DNA of 64,000 bases from an uncultured Lachnospiraceae bacterium (lineage in GTDB: Bacteria; Bacillota; Clostridia; Lachnospirales; Lachnospiraceae). How positions within the stretch are numbered: position 1 is the first letter of the stretch; each line of letters begins with the position of its first letter. The translations under genes and the position numbers were made by a program. The notes below the pieces were generated by a model. It was not told where the DNA came from. It saw only the letters and a program-made list of their open reading frames with translations, and ran no database searches. This document shows positions 15,808 to 23,887 of this stretch, piece after piece. The stretch lies in contig CAJTLU010000004.1 of assembly GCA_910577175.1 (NCBI GenBank), positions 62,001 through 126,000 on the forward strand, given 5' to 3'.

Positions 15808-15836
15808 ATTATATAACAAATTTGTCTTTCTTGCAA
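15808..15836 (-). promoter_or_regulatory. Promoter of pgcA
   Basis: TTGCAA at 15836-15831, 17-nt spacer, TATAAT at 15813-15808 on the minus strand, about 65 bp upstream of the start codon. Confidence 0.75.
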
Positions 15837-15907
15837 GAAGATATATGCAAAAAAGAGAACTTTTGCCGCTTTTTCCGACAAAAGTCCCTTTCTGCATGCA
15901 CTAATAA

Positions 15908-16486
15908 CTATAATTCTTTTACAATCTCACCCTTCAGATTCGGTCCTGCTCCGATTGCATTGGACTCATCTGTATCGATGTGCATCGCATCGGCAAACTT
16001 TTCGCTGACACGGACTACAACATCTCCGAGCACTGCCTTTCTACCATCGGTCTCCATCTTTACCCATACCACATCCTTATTCTTCAGACCAAGCTTTTCC
16101 GCAGTTTCCGGAATCATATGGATATGACGCTTTGCTACAATCACGCCTTCGGAAATCTCAATCTCACCGCAAGGCCCCACGACCTTACATCCCGCAGAGC
16201 CTGCGATGTCTCCGCTTTCTCTTACCACAACCGGCACCCCGATGGAGCGTGCATCTGTTGCAGAAAGCTCTACCTGGGTTGCCGACCGCTCCGGCCCGAG
16301 AATCGAAACATTGGCAAGGGACTTCTTTGGTCCTACAATCGTAACTCTCTCTTCACAGGCATACTGTCCCGGCTGGGAAAGATCCTTTTTCTTGGTAAGC
16401 GTAGCTCCCTTACCAAATAAAATCTCCAAATGCTCCCTGGTGACATGAATATGACGGGCAGATGTCTCTACTAAAATCTCAGCCAT
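15908..16486 (-). CDS. pduL: Phosphate propanoyltransferase / phosphotransacetylase, PduL family
   Basis: A 192-residue PduL-type phosphotransacylase, which exchanges acyl-CoA and acyl-phosphate. Two zinc-binding histidine motifs mark the duplicated beta-barrels: RHIHVT (H12, H14) and KRHIHM (H121, H123). The start at 16486 is preceded by GGAGG; an upstream in-frame ATG at 16618 adds 44 residues with no homology and is rejected. There is no microcompartment-targeting N-terminal extension and no microcompartment gene nearby, so it probably serves as the housekeeping phosphotransacetylase with an acetate kinase encoded elsewhere. Confidence 0.88.
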   Translation of the reverse strand: MAEILVETSARHIHVTREHLEILFGKGATLTKKKDLSQPGQYACEERVTIVGPKKSLANVSILGPERSATQVELSATDARSIGVPVVVRESGDIAGSAGCKVVGPCGEIEISEGVIVAKRHIHMIPETAEKLGLKNKDVVWVKMETDGRKAVLGDVVVRVSEKFADAMHIDTDESNAIGAGPNLKGEIVKEL

Positions 16487-16501
16487 ACTACTATCCTCCG
16501 T

Positions 16502-16525
16502 AATTATCAATGATAATTTATTATA
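16502..16525 (-). promoter_or_regulatory. -10 element and palindrome upstream of pduL
   Basis: TATAAT (minus strand, 16525-16520) is followed by the palindrome AATTATCA-A-TGATAATT at 16502-16518, at the expected transcription start. The -35 (TGGATT at 17-nt spacing) is poor, so activator help or a different start is possible. The palindrome could be an operator. Confidence 0.4.
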
Positions 16526-16605
16526 CACCTGTGAATTGAAAAAATCCAGTAGTTTCTTGTCCGGTTTTCTTATTTGTTCTGTCTGAAAAGCATCATTGAT
16601 TCTTT

Positions 16606-17160
16606 CTATCTTCCCCAATCATCGTCCCATAAGCGCACAGCCACCAATTCGCCATGAATCTGGTTAGAGCCTGATACAAAATACGCTGTCGCGGCAAAAT
16701 CTCCACAAGCATATACTTCATCAAATGTGCTAAATAGAATTTTACCTTCCGAATAGGAACCATCCGTATTCTCGATTTGCGGCCTGAATATTGTGACTGA
16801 GTAGGACTTTCTTATAACTTCTAATACCTTTGCACCGCACCGGAGCAGATGAACCTTCCCATTCTCATAGAAATATACGGTTCCCGTTACTGCTATTGTA
16901 AACAATTTTAACGAATTTCCATTAGCATCCTTCGAATAATAACTGTACGGCTGTTCAAAATCATATTCCGAGTATGCCTGATCATCCCCGGACACCAGAC
17001 TGATTCCATCCGTCTCTTTCGGAACCTCGTAAAAAACTGCTTCTCCTTCTTCCACCCACGTTCCGTTCTCAAACATTATTACCGATGCCTCTGCTTCGGA
17101 CGGTCTGAAAAAAACAAGCGCAAGAACCAAGACTGCCTGTAACATAAAAATTTTCTTCAT
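16606..17160 (-). CDS. Small secreted protein of unknown function
   Basis: A 184-residue protein with a clear signal peptide (KK, a hydrophobic run to about 18, predicted cleavage near ASA at 22-26). The mature part is beta-rich and aromatic, with single Cys residues near 119 and 161. I recognise no family. It is the last gene of a minus-strand locus that begins with a larger secreted protein and four tandem anchored paralogues, separated from them by 167 bp without a gene. It may belong to that system. Confidence 0.7.
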   Translation of the reverse strand: MKKIFMLQAVLVLALVFFRPSEAEASVIMFENGTWVEEGEAVFYEVPKETDGISLVSGDDQAYSEYDFEQPYSYYSKDANGNSLKLFTIAVTGTVYFYENGKVHLLRCGAKVLEVIRKSYSVTIFRPQIENTDGSYSEGKILFSTFDEVYACGDFAATAYFVSGSNQIHGELVAVRLWDDDWGR

Positions 17161-17327
17161 AAGTTACTCCTCCTTTTTTAACTGTCGCATATGATACTTT
17201 TTCTCTTCCGTCAGGAAGAAAAGCCCTTTCCTATGGAAACAAATCCATCCTTACCACCCCCTTTACAATTTGTCAGCCGCACAGGCAAACATAATTTTAT
17301 AGCTTTGCCACCTGCCTCTTTCTTTTT

Positions 17328-17846
17328 CTAGTCCTCCTCTCTTTCCTGCGGAAGCTGGTAAACATGTGCCCTGATTTTTTCTGCCTCCTCTGCCGTTTCG
17401 GCGGGGCCATAATATTCTACGAGTGCCGAGCCTTTCATTACTACAAAGACAAACGCATCAAACTGCTTCCTGACCCCCTTATCAGATGAATTAAAATAAA
17501 TCAAATTCTCCGCTCTCTCATAAAAATCATTACTTTTTAGTTGAAAGAAGCTTGACCGCACCCCTCCCCAGTTTTCCATCTTCTCTTGTATTTTTTCGGA
17601 AACGCTATCCGTGTTCTCAAAAACATTCTCATACTCCCTGCCGCCAAAGGTAACCTTACCATTCATTACGGTCGGATAAATCAGGCTCCTTTGAAACCAG
17701 ACTTCAAACGCTGCCTCTGCTGTCTCTCCTTCTACCGTACACACCGTTACCCGGAGCTTCTTTTTTACCGGAAAGTGATACACCAGACACGCCCCCAAGA
17801 GGAAAAGCAGTACAGCTATTACTATTTTTTTAGCTCTCTTTTTCAT
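17328..17846 (-). CDS. Tandem anchored paralogue, unit 1
   Basis: A 172-residue protein with a basic N-terminus and one hydrophobic segment (8-24), predicted to be anchored with its C-terminus outside. LLGAC at the end of the segment resembles a lipobox. The start at 17846 (MKKRAKK) follows GGAGG; a GTG at 17882 in the same frame is an alternative that adds 12 residues. The conserved ends flank a private central sequence (ENVFENTDSVSEKIQ and following). No family is recognised. It is the unit furthest from the secreted 371-residue protein. Confidence 0.78.
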   Translation of the reverse strand: MKKRAKKIVIAVLLFLLGACLVYHFPVKKKLRVTVCTVEGETAEAAFEVWFQRSLIYPTVMNGKVTFGGREYENVFENTDSVSEKIQEKMENWGGVRSSFFQLKSNDFYERAENLIYFNSSDKGVRKQFDAFVFVVMKGSALVEYYGPAETAEEAEKIRAHVYQLPQEREED

Positions 17847-17896
17847 CCACCGTTCCCTCCAATCCCTGGTCAGACGATACACATCTCTTTCCTTTT

Positions 17897-18415
17897 CTAA
17901 TTTTCCTCGCCCTCCTGCGGAAGCTGGTAAACATGTGCCCTGATTTTTTCCGCCTCCTCTGCCGTTTCGGCGGGACCATAATATTCTACGATTGTAGAAC
18001 CTTTAATTACAGTAAACGAAAAAGCTTTAAACTGTTTTCCAATCCCTCTATCAGGTGAATTAAAACGAATCTGGTTCCCGGCTCTCTCATTAAAATCATT
18101 ACTTTTTAATTGAAACGAACTTGACCGCACCTCCCCCCAGTTTTTCATCTTCCAGCATATCCTTCCAAAAACGCTTCCCCAGACCTCAGGAATTTTCTCA
18201 TACTCCCTGCCGCCAAAGGTAACCTTACCATTCATTACGGTCGGATAAATCAGGCTCCTTTGAAACCAGACTTCAAACGCTGCCTCTGCTGTCTCTCCTT
18301 CTACCGTACACACCGTTACCCGGAGCTTCTTTTTTACCGGAAAGTGATACACCAGACACGCCCCCAAGAGGAAAAGCAGTATAGCTATTACTATTTTTTT
18401 AACTCTCTTTTTCAT
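17897..18415 (-). CDS. Tandem anchored paralogue, unit 2
   Basis: A 172-residue protein of the same family, almost identical to unit 4 (differences only at residues 12 and 19) and divergent from units 1 and 3 in the middle. A single N-terminal membrane segment or lipobox-like LLGAC is followed by an extracytoplasmic domain of unknown fold. The start at 18415 has GGAGG upstream. The near identity with a non-adjacent unit points to gene conversion or a two-unit duplication. Confidence 0.78.
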   Translation of the reverse strand: MKKRVKKIVIAILLFLLGACLVYHFPVKKKLRVTVCTVEGETAEAAFEVWFQRSLIYPTVMNGKVTFGGREYEKIPEVWGSVFGRICWKMKNWGEVRSSSFQLKSNDFNERAGNQIRFNSPDRGIGKQFKAFSFTVIKGSTIVEYYGPAETAEEAEKIRAHVYQLPQEGEEN

Positions 18416-18475
18416 CCACTGTTTCCTCCAATCCCTGGTCAGACGATACACATCTCTTTCCTTTTCTAATTTTCC

Positions 18476-18982
18476 TCACTCCTGCGGAAGCTGATAAACA
18501 TGTGCCCTGATTTTTTCTGCCTCCTCTGCCGTTTCGGCGGGACCGTAGTATTCTACAAGTGCCGAGTCCTTGATTACAATAAACGAAAAAGCCTTAAACT
18601 GCTTTCCAATCCCCTTACCAGATGAATGAAAATCTATCAGATTCCCTGCCCTTTCTATGATATCATTGCTTTTCAGGCAAAAAAGACCTTCATCCACAGC
18701 TCTCCAGTTATCTAACTTCCGACGTATTCTTTCGGAAACGCTCCCCCATCCCACAGGAACCTTCTTGTACTCCCTGCCGTCAAAGGTAATCGTGCCATTC
18801 ATTACGGTCGGATAAATCAGGATTCTTTGGTACCAGACGTCAAACACTGCCTCTGCTGTCTCTCCTTCTACCGTACACACCGTTACCCGGAGCTTCTTTT
18901 TTACCGGAAAGTGATACACCAGACACGCCCCCAAGAGGAAAAGCAGTACAGCTATTACTATTTTTTTAGCTCTCTTTTTCAT
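18476..18982 (-). CDS. Tandem anchored paralogue, unit 3
   Basis: A 168-residue member of the array, with its own central sequence (GTITFDGREYKKVPVGWGSV, then a segment with a Cys near 113). It ends at LPQE, four residues earlier than the others. The N-terminal anchor and C-terminal EYYGPAETAEEAEKIRAHVY are shared. The start at 18982 has GGAGG upstream. Function unknown. Confidence 0.78.
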   Translation of the reverse strand: MKKRAKKIVIAVLLFLLGACLVYHFPVKKKLRVTVCTVEGETAEAVFDVWYQRILIYPTVMNGTITFDGREYKKVPVGWGSVSERIRRKLDNWRAVDEGLFCLKSNDIIERAGNLIDFHSSGKGIGKQFKAFSFIVIKDSALVEYYGPAETAEEAEKIRAHVYQLPQE

Positions 18983-19032
18983 CCACCGTTCCCTCCAATC
19001 CCTGGTCAGACGATACACATCTCTTTCCTTTT

Positions 19033-19551
19033 CTAATTTTCCTCGCCCTCCTGCGGAAGCTGGTAAACATGTGCCCTGATTTTTTCCGCCTCCTCTGCCG
19101 TTTCGGCGGGACCATAATATTCTACGATTGTAGAACCTTTAATTACAGTAAACGAAAAAGCTTTAAACTGTTTTCCAATCCCTCTATCAGGTGAATTAAA
19201 ACGAATCTGGTTCCCGGCTCTCTCATTAAAATCATTACTTTTTAATTGAAACGAACTTGACCGCACCTCCCCCCAGTTTTTCATCTTCCAGCATATCCTT
19301 CCAAAAACGCTTCCCCAGACCTCAGGAATTTTCTCATACTCCCTGCCGCCAAAGGTAACCTTACCATTCATTACGGTCGGATAAATCAGGCTCCTTTGAA
19401 ACCAGACTTCAAACGCTGCCTCTGCTGTCTCTCCTTCTACCGTACACACCGTTACCCGGAGCTTCTTTTTTACCGGAAAGTGATACACCAGGCACGTCCC
19501 CAAGAGGAAAAGCAGTACAGCTATTACTATTTTTTTAACTCTCTTTTTCAT
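19033..19551 (-). CDS. Tandem anchored paralogue, unit 4 (array-proximal)
   Basis: A 172-residue paralogue, 30 bp downstream of the secreted 371-residue protein gene and therefore probably translated from the same mRNA. The sequence upstream of its start differs from the other units yet keeps GGAGG before MKKRVKK, which supports that methionine as the true start for the whole family. Residue 19 is Thr, which breaks the lipobox-like motif of the other units, so a plain membrane anchor is more likely. Confidence 0.78.
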   Translation of the reverse strand: MKKRVKKIVIAVLLFLLGTCLVYHFPVKKKLRVTVCTVEGETAEAAFEVWFQRSLIYPTVMNGKVTFGGREYEKIPEVWGSVFGRICWKMKNWGEVRSSSFQLKSNDFNERAGNQIRFNSPDRGIGKQFKAFSFTVIKGSTIVEYYGPAETAEEAEKIRAHVYQLPQEGEEN

Positions 19552-19580
19552 CCACTGTTTCCTCCACATTTCTGAACTAC

Positions 19581-20696
19581 TTAGATATCTCCCGGAAGTG
19601 CGGCAAATTTAGGAGCAAATTTCACACTTGTATCCTCATACCCCTTTATATCATATGATCCTAATTCATCAATTCGGCAATATCCCGGATGATATGACTT
19701 ACTGTCTACATATTCCTCCACATAATCATACCAGACGCCGCCTGATGTACTAGTCCAAGTGACAGGTTTCGTATTTTCTTGTACTGGAACTCCTCCCATA
19801 AATCCGACAAAAAGATTCGAATATGTGATTGCAACACTTGCCGATGTACCAATAAAGCTCCAGACAGGATCGTCATAATAAAAATAATACACCATTTCCG
19901 TCACTGAATTACATGTGATTTCATACAAATTTTCTCTCCCATATACCGTAATATTACTTGCACTATCGCTAGCTATTCCATTAAGGAGACTAAATATATT
20001 GCCTAGTGTCCAGTCTATCACAAGTCCATGCGGAACTTTCCCAAGAAAATGGGAAAGAACAAAGCCAAAGTTATACGACAAAACACTTCCCATTGCAGAC
20101 GGCAAGACAATATTGTCAACAGCAGCATATTTTAAAATCCGGCACAAACCTCCATGTCCCTTATTGTCTATGACACGAATGTAACGGTAAATATGGCTTT
20201 CTCCCTTGTAAGAATATGTACCGTCATAAACGTATATGGTAAAAGCTTTTGCCAGAAATGCAAAATCCGGCGCAGTATCGGTTGGTCCACTTCTTAACAC
20301 ATCCGCATTTCCAAAGGCTGGCGTCAGTTCATACAATAACGAAAGATCCTCCGCCTCCTCCGGATTTATCTTCTTTACGCCCAGAGCCTCCAGACGCAGT
20401 TCCAGCTCTCCTTCTGACAGAGCGGCGGCTTTCCGCTCCTGCCCAGTTCCGGACAGGGCAACCCCGTCCACTTTAAGAGCCTTACAATGTGTCTCTCTTG
20501 ACGCGCGCTCATTCAGCTCTTCAAATATTGCTTCTATCTCATTCTGCCTGGACTGTTCTTCCTTATAGGCTGCGGACTCCCTGCCGGAACCAGCCGCGGC
20601 GGATGCCGGCCTAACGGCTACCGTCGTTATAAGCAGTGCCGTCACTACAAAGCCTGACAGAAGTCTTTTCATCCCTCTTATAATTGTATGCTTCAT
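19581..20696 (-). CDS. Secreted 371-residue protein heading the tandem-paralogue locus
   Basis: A signal peptide (positively charged start, hydrophobic 12-27, cleavage near ASA at about 33) leads into a charged helical region to about 115. A beta-rich, aromatic domain follows (AFTIYVYDGTYSYKGESHIYRYIRV) with a glycine-rich hydrophobic stretch near 195-245. I recognise no family. The ATG has a GGGAGGGAG ribosome site. The gene is expressed from its own promoter through a 230-nt leader with two hairpins. Its position in front of four diversified anchored proteins recalls a secreted effector with an array of cognate binding or immunity proteins, but that is only an analogy. Confidence 0.78.
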   Translation of the reverse strand: MKHTIIRGMKRLLSGFVVTALLITTVAVRPASAAAGSGRESAAYKEEQSRQNEIEAIFEELNERASRETHCKALKVDGVALSGTGQERKAAALSEGELELRLEALGVKKINPEEAEDLSLLYELTPAFGNADVLRSGPTDTAPDFAFLAKAFTIYVYDGTYSYKGESHIYRYIRVIDNKGHGGLCRILKYAAVDNIVLPSAMGSVLSYNFGFVLSHFLGKVPHGLVIDWTLGNIFSLLNGIASDSASNITVYGRENLYEITCNSVTEMVYYFYYDDPVWSFIGTSASVAITYSNLFVGFMGGVPVQENTKPVTWTSTSGGVWYDYVEEYVDSKSYHPGYCRIDELGSYDIKGYEDTSVKFAPKFAALPGDI

Positions 20697-20752
20697 TTTT
20701 ATTACTCCCTCCCTATCTTAATCGAGCAAGGAAATTTTATTTCCCCTTATTC

Positions 20753-20843
20753 GCTGTGCGGGGCACATGCCGCACAGCCGCTGATTCTCCTCTTATGCCC
20801 CTGCACATAAAAAACCGGCTGCAAATAAACCATTTGCAACCGG
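20753..20843 (-). terminator. Leader terminator and second hairpin upstream of the secreted protein gene
   Basis: On the minus strand, CCGGTTGCAAAT (20843-20832) pairs with ATTTGCAGCCGG (20826-20815) and TTTTTT follows: a complete intrinsic terminator. A second stem, GCTGTGCGG (20778-20770) with CCGCACAGC (20761-20753), lies between it and the start codon. Because the promoter at 20937-20965 is upstream, the terminator is inside the leader and may attenuate. Alternatively it ends the esterase transcript. Confidence 0.65.
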
Positions 20844-20936
20844 AAACTTTTAAATTTGAAACTATCAGACAACCCCTCATAAATTTATTTTTAACTCCCG
20901 GTCCTGCTTCCTATCCACTATCCTACCTATGCTTTA

Positions 20937-20965
20937 TATATAACATATTTCCATGGATAAGTCAA
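20937..20965 (-). promoter_or_regulatory. Promoter of the 371-residue secreted protein locus
   Basis: TTGACT at 20965-20960, 17-nt spacer, TATATA at 20942-20937 on the minus strand. It gives a leader of roughly 230 nt. The rest of the 20697-21033 gap holds no gene. Confidence 0.6.
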
Positions 20966-21033
20966 CCGTTTTTTCCCTGTACCTCCACATTTTGTAACCC
21001 TTTTTCTATTCCGGCAGTTGTCCAAGGTTCCCC

Positions 21034-22626
21034 TTATCTCGTAAACTGCGAAATAAACTTCCAGGCATTCTCATTCGTATGATGTCTGCACTCATGCACC
21101 TGACCGCTGACATTGGCGAACGCAGTACGGCATACGCCATCCTCACTGTCAAAATAGTGAATCGTCAAATCACTTCCTCTGGAATCGTCGTGTATTTTCT
21201 CGACACGGTCACCGGAAATGCCCCAGACCGGGTCTGCCCATTTGTCCTTATCGGCGTAGGAAATGTCAAATTTCACCTTACATTTGTTGACCTTCGCCGC
21301 ATACCGTACCCGGTCAACGCAGGACTCCGCCTGAAACGGCAGTTCCGGCAGATGAGAGCGTTCGCCGCCCGAATAGAACAACGGCACCGGAACCGACATA
21401 TTTAAGCCGCCATCCTCCAAAGACTTTCCGAACGGATTGTTCTTCATTGGAAACAATGCGCTTGCCGGCGCAACCCCTGCAAAAACCTCCGGATACTCCT
21501 GGAACATATCCCAGGTCTTACCGCTGCCCATGGAAAATCCCGTAGCATAAATACGATGCTCATCAATATTGTAACGCTTCTTTAAGTCCTCAATTACTTC
21601 CATTACTTCCGTTGCAGTTACATTCTGGTGATTCTCCAAAGAGACAAACAAGAAACCGTACCGATGGGCGATTTCATACCAGCCTGACACAAAGGTTAAG
21701 TACATAGACGTATCTCCGCCGCCATGGAAGCCCATCAAGAGCGGAACCGGTCCCTTCTCGAACAAGTCATTATTGTAATAAGCAAAATAACCTACCTTAT
21801 GCTCCTTTGTATCCTTAAACGCACCACGGTTATCCGGCGAGGTTGTTACAAGCACACCTCCCGCTTCCTCGGTCATATCCAGCGCCTCGAAATCCGGCTC
21901 GATTTCCATATTGCCGCACCACATCTTAAACTTGCGGACAAAAGACTTAAAGTCAGCCTTGTAATCTGCCTTATCCTTTATCAAAAGATTCTTACACTCC
22001 TGGAACGCAGCGTTTACTTCCTCTGAATTTCCCACGCTGAGGATACCAATATCCGTACGCTCCACGACCGGAACCACCGAAAGATTTTCCATGGAACACA
22101 TCGCCGGGGTAATCTCGCCCGGTCCCCACAAATACTCGCCCTGCAGCGTCTTCAATAAATGCTTTGCCACATAATCCGCAGATGCGCCGAAGCTGTAAAC
22201 ATCCGCTCTGAAAATCGCGCCACGGATAAAAAAGCCCTTGAACTCCTGTTTAAAGAAATCAATCTGCTCCACGATGCCGTCTTCATAGCGCGGGTCCATC
22301 TTTACTTCTGCAATCAGGGAAGCGTACAGCTCTTCTGTTGCATTTGCCCAGCCTCCCTCGCAGGTCGGATAGACAAACAGTACGCTGCTGTCCACAGAAG
22401 ACGCAATCTCCGCCAGACCGCTCTCATTGGCAAACGCAATTGCCTCGTCCATGCTCTTTCTGGTCTCTTCAAACACTAACAACAGGGGAGCCCGGAACGT
22501 ATAATTGTTCACCTGCCCGTCAATCTCGGTTGCCGGCACATATACCTTCAAATAAAACTTCTCATATTCATGTTCCCAATACTTTCCGCCGTCAGTAAGC
22601 TTACCGACCGCCGGTCTTTCCATCAT
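21034..22626 (-). CDS. Alpha/beta-hydrolase, polyhydroxybutyrate-depolymerase/feruloyl-esterase-like
   Basis: About 530 residues. The C-terminal half is an alpha/beta hydrolase: oxyanion region GFHGGGDTS, nucleophile elbow GFSMGSG, and a late His in the region ending HECRHHTNENAW. The N-terminal half is an unrecognised domain. No signal peptide is seen. It resembles esterases of the LpqC/PHB-depolymerase group, some of which remove acetyl or feruloyl groups from plant polysaccharide, but the substrate is not established. An AAGGAGG site suggests TTG at 22632 or ATG at 22626 as the start; the ATG at 22677 would place the ribosome site inside the gene. Confidence 0.7.
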   Translation of the reverse strand: MMERPAVGKLTDGGKYWEHEYEKFYLKVYVPATEIDGQVNNYTFRAPLLLVFEETRKSMDEAIAFANESGLAEIASSVDSSVLFVYPTCEGGWANATEELYASLIAEVKMDPRYEDGIVEQIDFFKQEFKGFFIRGAIFRADVYSFGASADYVAKHLLKTLQGEYLWGPGEITPAMCSMENLSVVPVVERTDIGILSVGNSEEVNAAFQECKNLLIKDKADYKADFKSFVRKFKMWCGNMEIEPDFEALDMTEEAGGVLVTTSPDNRGAFKDTKEHKVGYFAYYNNDLFEKGPVPLLMGFHGGGDTSMYLTFVSGWYEIAHRYGFLFVSLENHQNVTATEVMEVIEDLKKRYNIDEHRIYATGFSMGSGKTWDMFQEYPEVFAGVAPASALFPMKNNPFGKSLEDGGLNMSVPVPLFYSGGERSHLPELPFQAESCVDRVRYAAKVNKCKVKFDISYADKDKWADPVWGISGDRVEKIHDDSRGSDLTIHYFDSEDGVCRTAFANVSGQVHECRHHTNENAWKFISQFTR

Positions 22627-22739
22627 TCCCAAAACAAATACCTCCTTTTTCCTTTGTCTTTGAGAATATTTTACCACATTTCCGGCAGAGATTCAATAAT
22701 TAATTTGAAATCTAATTTACTTATTACATAAAGAAATCC

Positions 22740-23618
22740 TTACTCCAGATTCCAAAGACTTAATTGCCCGGGCATCTCCTTTTCCTCAAAGGTATGCAGA
22801 TACTGGAATATCTGCTCATTATTATGGACAATTCCGCCCTTGCTGCATTTCTGATGAAACAGCTTCATTAAACGTCTGCTGTCCGGACTTTCCACCACAT
22901 ACTGATTTCCGAAGGTGCGGATATACTTTTCTTTTAACCGGGGAAACAGGCGCTCTAACTGTTCATAGAAATATTCCCTGTTTCCTTCCCGGAGCGTCAG
23001 TCCCATGCCAAAGCAGAGAATGCCATACACCTTTGCTTCCATGCAAAGCTCTAAAATACCGGCTATGTTCTCCTCCGTATCGTTAATAAACGGCAAAATC
23101 GGAGACAGCCACACAACCGTCGGTATCCCCGCCTTATGCAGTTCCTTCAAAACCTCGAAGCGTTCCTTCGTTGTACTCACGTTCGGCTCAATTTTTCTGC
23201 ACAGCTCCTCATCATAGGTTGTCAACGTCATTTGCACGACGCATTTAGTTTTTTCATTTATTTTCTGCAAAAGGTCCAAATCCCGCAGGATACGGTCCGA
23301 CTTTGTGATAACGGTAAATCCAAATCCATATTCATAAATCAGGGAAAGCGCTTTCCGGACATTTCCGATTTCCAGCTCCAACGGGATATAAGGGTCTGTC
23401 ATAGAGCCTGTTCCAATCATGCATTTTTTCCGTTTATGTCTGAGGGCATGCTCTAATAAATCAATTGCATTTTCCTTGACTTCAATGTCCTCAAACGCAT
23501 GCTCCATATGATAGCATCTGCTTCTGGAATCGCAATAAATGCACCCATGGGAGCAGCCACGGTATAAATTCATGCCGTTCTTTGACGATAAAATTCCTTT
23601 TGCTGTCACAAAGTGCAT
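22740..23618 (-). CDS. Radical SAM protein, SPL-like (Rv2578c family)
   Basis: A 292-residue radical SAM enzyme. The cluster-binding motif is CSHGCIYCD (Cys x3 Cys x2 Cys) near residues 21-28, followed by TGSMTDPYIPLE, the spore-photoproduct-lyase-like signature. Reaction unknown. The start at 23618 (MHFVTAKG) has GAGGAGG just upstream, and the resulting length fits the family. An in-frame upstream ATG at 23813 would add 65 residues including WCQ-type sequence with no clear homology. Transcribed from its own unit between the esterase and htrA. Confidence 0.82.
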   Translation of the reverse strand: MHFVTAKGILSSKNGMNLYRGCSHGCIYCDSRSRCYHMEHAFEDIEVKENAIDLLEHALRHKRKKCMIGTGSMTDPYIPLELEIGNVRKALSLIYEYGFGFTVITKSDRILRDLDLLQKINEKTKCVVQMTLTTYDEELCRKIEPNVSTTKERFEVLKELHKAGIPTVVWLSPILPFINDTEENIAGILELCMEAKVYGILCFGMGLTLREGNREYFYEQLERLFPRLKEKYIRTFGNQYVVESPDSRRLMKLFHQKCSKGGIVHNNEQIFQYLHTFEEKEMPGQLSLWNLE

Positions 23619-23814
23619 TTCCCTTCCTCCTCGCATGCCGTCGCAATACTTCCTGCGTTCCGCTATCTGCACAACCTTCCAGCAAAGCTCGCTCAGACTT
23701 TTCACCGTCATATCCGGCTGCTCCGCTTCGTTCCTTGGGCACACATCTTTCCAGTCTCCCTGTTTGACCCATATCGTATACATGCCAATCTCGTTAGCAG
23801 GTATGATATACAAA

Positions 23815-23865
23815 GAGGAGGTGATTCCGGAACCGCCGCTTTCGCGATACCAGCATCACCTCTTC
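23815..23865 (-). terminator. Possible terminator after htrA
   Basis: An inverted repeat, GAAGAGGTGAT (23865-23855) with ATCACCTCCTC (23825-23815) on the minus strand, is followed only by TTTG. The stem is good and the U-run weak. Confidence 0.4.
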
Positions 23866-23887
23866 CTTCTGCCTTGGTGTATGGAAC

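Larger units (their letters stand above)
17328..19551 (-). repeat. Four-unit tandem gene array with a period of about 557-579 bp
   Basis: Four genes and their spacers repeat with periods of 569, 579 and 557 bp. The 5' third (membrane anchor to VMNG) and the last 20 codons (EYYGPAETAEEAEKIRAHVYQ) are nearly invariant, while the central 60-80 codons differ. Units 2 and 4 encode proteins differing at 2 of 172 residues, whereas 1 and 3 have different centres. This mosaic indicates recent duplication plus gene conversion. Confidence 0.9.

Noticed and set aside
15908..16486. Bacterial microcompartment locus around pduL
   Set aside because: No shell protein or signature enzyme gene flanks it, and the protein lacks an encapsulation peptide.
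20697..20936. A known riboswitch class in the leader of the secreted-protein gene
   Set aside because: None of the conserved motifs of the common classes (c-di-GMP, SAM, TPP, cobalamin, lysine, purine) could be recognised by eye.
23619..23813. 65-residue N-terminal extension of the radical SAM protein
   Set aside because: The strong ribosome site at 23618 and the family length favour the internal start. The extra residues show no known domain.
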